From Pseudomonas frederiksbergensis (lineage in GTDB: Bacteria; Pseudomonadota; Gammaproteobacteria; Pseudomonadales; Pseudomonadaceae), in assembly GCF_035751725.1 (NCBI RefSeq), contig NZ_CP142104.1, forward strand, positions 3,348,001 through 3,412,000: DNA of 64,000 bases. The letters run 5' to 3'. Within the stretch, counting starts at the first letter, position 1. Every line of letters begins with the position of its first letter. The translations under genes were made by a program, and so were the position numbers. This document shows positions 61,103 to 64,000 of the stretch, in pieces. The notes under the pieces are model-generated. The model searched no databases. It worked only from the letters and a program-made list of their open reading frames with translations, and was not told the origin of the DNA.

Positions 61103-63475
61103 TCATGGCGGCGTAGGCGTCCAGCGCCAATCCTGCACCTCGGGCAAGTCCTGCCCATGTTCGATGACGTAAAGCTGATGCTTTTCCATGGTTTCCCAGT
61201 ATCGATCACGGGCACCGTCCACCAACGGTCGCAGCCGTGGCACTCGCTGGATGACGTCCAGGGCCAACCGATAACGATCGAGCTGATTGATCACCACCAT
61301 GTCGAATGGCGTGGTGGTGGCGCCCTGCTCCATGAAACCGTGGACATGAAAGTTGTCATGGTTATGGCGTTTGTAGACCAGCCGGTGGATCAGCGACGGA
61401 TAGCCATGGAAGGCAAAGATCACCGGCTTGTCCACGGTGAACAACTCGTCGAACGCTGCGTCCGACAATCCATGGGCGTGTTGTTGCGGCGGCTGCAGCA
61501 CCATCAGGTCCACCACATTGATGACGCGTACGCGCAGGTCTGGCACGTATTGGCGCAGTAGCGTGACAGCGGCCAGGGTTTCGAGGGTCGGCACATCACC
61601 GGCGCAGGCCATGACCACGTCCGGGTCTTCATCGTCCTTGCAGGCGAAGGCCCAACGGCCAATGCCGGCCATGCAATGGCGGATGGCCGAGTCGATGTCC
61701 AGCCACTGCCACTGCGGCTGCTTGCCGGCCACGATCACGTTGATGTAGTTGCGGCTCTTGAGACAATGGTCGGTCACCGACAACAGGCAATTGGCATCGG
61801 GGGGCAAATAGATGCGCACCACGTCGGCACTTTTGTTCGCCACCAGATCGATGAACCCTGGATCCTGATGGGAAAAACCGTTGTGATCCTGACGCCAGAC
61901 ATGGGAAGTGAGCAGGTAATTGAGCGATGCGATCGGTGCCCGCCACGGTATTTGGGCAGCGGTCTTTAGCCATTTGGCGTGCTGGTTGAACATCGAGTCG
62001 ACGATATGGATGAACGCCTCATAGCAGGAAAACAATCCATGCCGGCCGGTCAGCAAATATCCCTCCAGCCAGCCTTCGCACACTTGCTCGCTGAGGATTT
62101 CCATCACCCGGCCGTCGCACGCCAGGTTCGTATCGCCCGCCTCCAGCGCCGCCATCCAGGTCTTGTTACTGACCTCGTACACCGCATCAAGGCGATTGGA
62201 GGCGGTTTCGTCCGGCCCCAACAGACGGAAGTTCTGCGCCTCGAGGCTGTGCTTCATCACATCGCGCAGGTAGCCGCCCAGCACCCGGGTTGCTTCGGCC
62301 TCGACCGCGCCAGGTGCGTGAAGCTGCACGGCATGATCACTGAACCTGGGCACCTCCAGCGGCTGGAGCAGCAAGCCGCCATTGGCATGGGGGTTGGCGC
62401 CCAGGCGCCGGTGGCCCGTGGGCGCCAACGCCGCAATGTCAGGCTGCAACGCGCCGTTGGAATCGAATAACTCTTGTGGCCGGTAGCTCTCGAGCCACTG
62501 TTGCAGTTGCATCAAATGCTGCGGCTGTTCCAAGTGACTCAGCGGCACCTGGTGGGCGCGACAAGTACCCTCCACTTGCAGGCCATCGACCAATTTTGGG
62601 CCCGTCCAGCCCTTGGGTGTGCGCAACACCAGCATTGGCCAGAGCTGACGCTCCACGGCACGTTCCGTCGGGTCCATGCGGGCCTTGCGCTGGATTTCGC
62701 GAATTTTGAGCAGCATGTCGTCCAGGGTCCTGGCCAACTGTTGATGAACGATTTGCGGGTCATAGCCTTCGACAAAATAAGGGTCATAGCCGTAGCCATA
62801 CATCAGGGCTGAAAGCTCATCCTCGCTGATCCGCGACAGCAGCGTGGGATTGGCGATCTTGAAACCGTTGAGATGAAGGATCGGCAAGACGGCGCCATCG
62901 CGCGCGGGGTTCAGGAATTTGTTGGAATGCCAGCTCGCCGCCAGCGTACCGGTTTCGGCCTCACCGTCGCCGATGACACAGGTCACGATCAACTCAGGAT
63001 TATCAAACGCTGCCCCATAGGCATGGGCCAACGAGTAACCCAATTCGCCCCCCTCATGAATGGAACCGGGGATCTGTGCAGACACATGGCTGGACAACCC
63101 GTACGGCCAGGAAAATTGCCGAAACAGGCGCAGCATGCCGTTTTCATTTCGTTCGATCGCGGGGTAGCACTGGGTGAAGCTGCCCTCCAGATAGCTCTGC
63201 GCAACGATGGCCGGGCCGCCATGGCCGGGACCCGTGACAAGGATCATATCCAGATCGTGGGTCTTGATCAGATGGTTGAGGTGCACATAAATCAGGTTCA
63301 ATCCAGGCGTGGTTCCCCAATGGCCGAGCAGACGCGGCTTCACATGGCCGGCTTGTAACGGCTCACGCAGCAAGGGGTTGTCCTTGAGGTAGATCTGCCC
63401 CACGGCCAGGTAATTGGAAGCACGCCAATAAGCATCGAGACCTTCCAACTGGTCGGGGCTTAGAAAATCACTCAT
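61103..63475 (-). CDS. xfp: xylulose-5-phosphate/fructose-6-phosphate phosphoketolase
   Basis: The 790-residue thiamine-diphosphate enzyme has the normal family length. It has [20 protein letters not shown] near the N-terminus, the ThDP/Mg site [20 protein letters not shown], and a C-terminal region with [18 protein letters not shown]. It cleaves xylulose 5-phosphate (and often fructose 6-phosphate) with phosphate to acetyl phosphate, which could give ATP by acetate kinase when oxygen is low. No acetate kinase gene is in the window. ATG 63475 follows AGGAGG. An Fnr-type box lies about 100-115 bases upstream at class II distance from CAGAAT. Confidence 0.94.
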   Translation of the reverse strand: MSDFLSPDQLEGLDAYWRASNYLAVGQIYLKDNPLLREPLQAGHVKPRLLGHWGTTPGLNLIYVHLNHLIKTHDLDMILVTGPGHGGPAIVAQSYLEGSFTQCYPAIERNENGMLRLFRQFSWPYGLSSHVSAQIPGSIHEGGELGYSLAHAYGAAFDNPELIVTCVIGDGEAETGTLAASWHSNKFLNPARDGAVLPILHLNGFKIANPTLLSRISEDELSALMYGYGYDPYFVEGYDPQIVHQQLARTLDDMLLKIREIQRKARMDPTERAVERQLWPMLVLRTPKGWTGPKLVDGLQVEGTCRAHQVPLSHLEQPQHLMQLQQWLESYRPQELFDSNGALQPDIAALAPTGHRRLGANPHANGGLLLQPLEVPRFSDHAVQLHAPGAVEAEATRVLGGYLRDVMKHSLEAQNFRLLGPDETASNRLDAVYEVSNKTWMAALEAGDTNLACDGRVMEILSEQVCEGWLEGYLLTGRHGLFSCYEAFIHIVDSMFNQHAKWLKTAAQIPWRAPIASLNYLLTSHVWRQDHNGFSHQDPGFIDLVANKSADVVRIYLPPDANCLLSVTDHCLKSRNYINVIVAGKQPQWQWLDIDSAIRHCMAGIGRWAFACKDDEDPDVVMACAGDVPTLETLAAVTLLRQYVPDLRVRVINVVDLMVLQPPQQHAHGLSDAAFDELFTVDKPVIFAFHGYPSLIHRLVYKRHNHDNFHVHGFMEQGATTTPFDMVVINQLDRYRLALDVIQRVPRLRPLVDGARDRYWETMEKHQLYVIEHGQDLPEVQDWRWTPTPP

Positions 63476-63575
63476 CGCATCCTCCTGCTGACTGACGGCG
63501 CCTCCTGTCGATCGTCGGAGCCGTCGCCGAACGGCGTTCCATGCGTTGATTCTGAAGCGCAGCAATGATCTGGAC

Positions 63576-63589
63576 TTGATTTACATCAG
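63576..63589 (-). promoter_or_regulatory. Anr/Fnr-type box between phosphoketolase and alcohol dehydrogenase genes
   Basis: TTGAT-TTAC-ATCAG matches TTGAT-N4-ATCAA at nine of ten positions. On the minus strand, CAGAAT (63549-63554) is centred 31 bases from the box, the class II geometry, and so fits activation of phosphoketolase with a start near 63541. On the plus strand no good -10 sits at that distance. Confidence 0.7.
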
Positions 63590-63658
63590 AACCACGGATG
63601 CCAAGGTGCAGGAAGGTGCGGGGAAACCGTCACCGCTTGCCCAGACAGGAGAATCCTC

Positions 63659-64000
63659 ATGCGCGCCATGGTCCTGCATGCACCCGGCCAGCCCCTGCAA
63701 CGGGAAGAACGGCCCATGCCCGCACCGGCACGCGGGCAACTGCTGATCAAAGTCCTTGCCTGCGGTGTATGCCGCACCGACCTGCATCTATTTGACGGGG
63801 AGTTGCCCCAGGCCAGTCTACCCAGGGTGCCGGGCCATGAAATTGTCGGGAATGTCATGGCTGTCGGCGCGGACGTGGCTACCGGCTGGATCGGTCGGCG
63901 AGTGGGCGTGCCCTGGCTGGGTTGGACATGCGGGATTTGCGAATTCTGCCGCTCAGGACGGGAAAACCTCTGTGACCAGGCATTGTTCACCGGCTGCCAG
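63659..64000 (+). CDS. zinc-dependent alcohol dehydrogenase, 5' part only
   Basis: The first 114 codons are present and the gene runs off the right edge. The product starts MRAMVLHAPG and has the catalytic zinc ligand Cys in ACGVCRTDLH, GHEIVG, and the structural zinc motif CGICEFCRSGRENLC, the pattern of medium-chain alcohol dehydrogenases of the AdhP/AdhA type. It would reduce acetaldehyde or oxidise alcohols with NAD. ATG 63659 follows AGGAGA. It is divergent from phosphoketolase across a region with an Fnr-type box; fermentative or low-oxygen use is inferred from this setting. Confidence 0.9.
   Translation, partial: MRAMVLHAPGQPLQREERPMPAPARGQLLIKVLACGVCRTDLHLFDGELPQASLPRVPGHEIVGNVMAVGADVATGWIGRRVGVPWLGWTCGICEFCRSGRENLCDQALFTGCQ

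Noticed and set aside
1..64000. Mobile element, prophage or CRISPR array
   Set aside because: No transposase, integrase, phage structural gene or regularly spaced direct repeats were seen; the only dispersed repeat is one REP unit at 58663-58691.

Overview
The window looks like chromosomal DNA of a Pseudomonas, probably of the P. fluorescens group. This rests on high GC, the gene families (FecI/FecR/TonB receptor triad, glcDEF, OprI-like lipoprotein, Anr/Fnr-type regulator) and one REP-type hairpin (58663-58691) of a kind common in that group. There are no rRNA or tRNA genes, insertion sequences, prophage genes or CRISPR arrays. Assignments come from reading motifs and translations by eye; no database search was made.

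Region 1 (about 1-20.8 kb) is a surface-polysaccharide cluster of the ABC-transporter (Wzm/Wzt) type. Two operons diverge near 7.6 kb. Leftward run a Wzt ATPase fused to a pyruvyltransferase-like domain, a 2OG-Fe(II) oxygenase and a two-domain glycosyltransferase. Rightward run Wzm, a second two-domain glycosyltransferase, a large GT-C-like membrane protein, a DPM/GtrB-like transferase, a methyltransferase, GtrA, an extended SDR, a GMC oxidoreductase, UDP-GlcNAc 2-epimerase and a third GT4-like transferase. Many of these genes overlap by a few bases. A GT2 and an SDR gene lie at the left edge. Together they could make, decorate and export a modified polysaccharide.

Region 2 (about 20.9-33.1 kb) reads as a two-carbon oxidation island. 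It has an AcoR-like sigma-54 activator, a PQQ quinohemoprotein alcohol dehydrogenase with an AldA-type aldehyde dehydrogenase, a fluoroacetate-dehalogenase-like hydrolase, an ACT protein, GlcC and glcDEF. The alcohol dehydrogenase has a textbook -24/-12 promoter with two upstream palindromes, and the glcC-glcD gap has two TGGTNNNACCA operators. Ethylene glycol, glycolaldehyde and haloacetates could all converge on glycolate and then glyoxylate.

Region 3 (about 33.2-46.7 kb) holds an MFS exporter with a divergent LysR regulator, an iron-starvation surface-signalling system (FecI-like sigma, FecR-like regulator, TonB receptor, Fur-like box), a delta-60/RTX repeat protein, and a sugar-binding-type periplasmic protein paired with a large hybrid kinase that carries two ATPase modules. 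Two tiny overlapping ORFs precede the binding protein.

Region 4 (about 47-54.5 kb) has a yhiI-rbbA-yhhJ-like ABC efflux operon and a dCache chemoreceptor.

Region 5 (about 54.5-64 kb) looks like a low-oxygen/stress block: an OprI-like lipoprotein, a BON protein, an accessory FtsH, an Fnr-type regulator with all four cluster cysteines, a beta-CASP metallohydrolase, a tandem Usp, phosphoketolase and the start of a zinc alcohol dehydrogenase. Two Anr/Fnr-type boxes lie exactly at class II spacing from plausible -10 elements of the lipoprotein and phosphoketolase genes.
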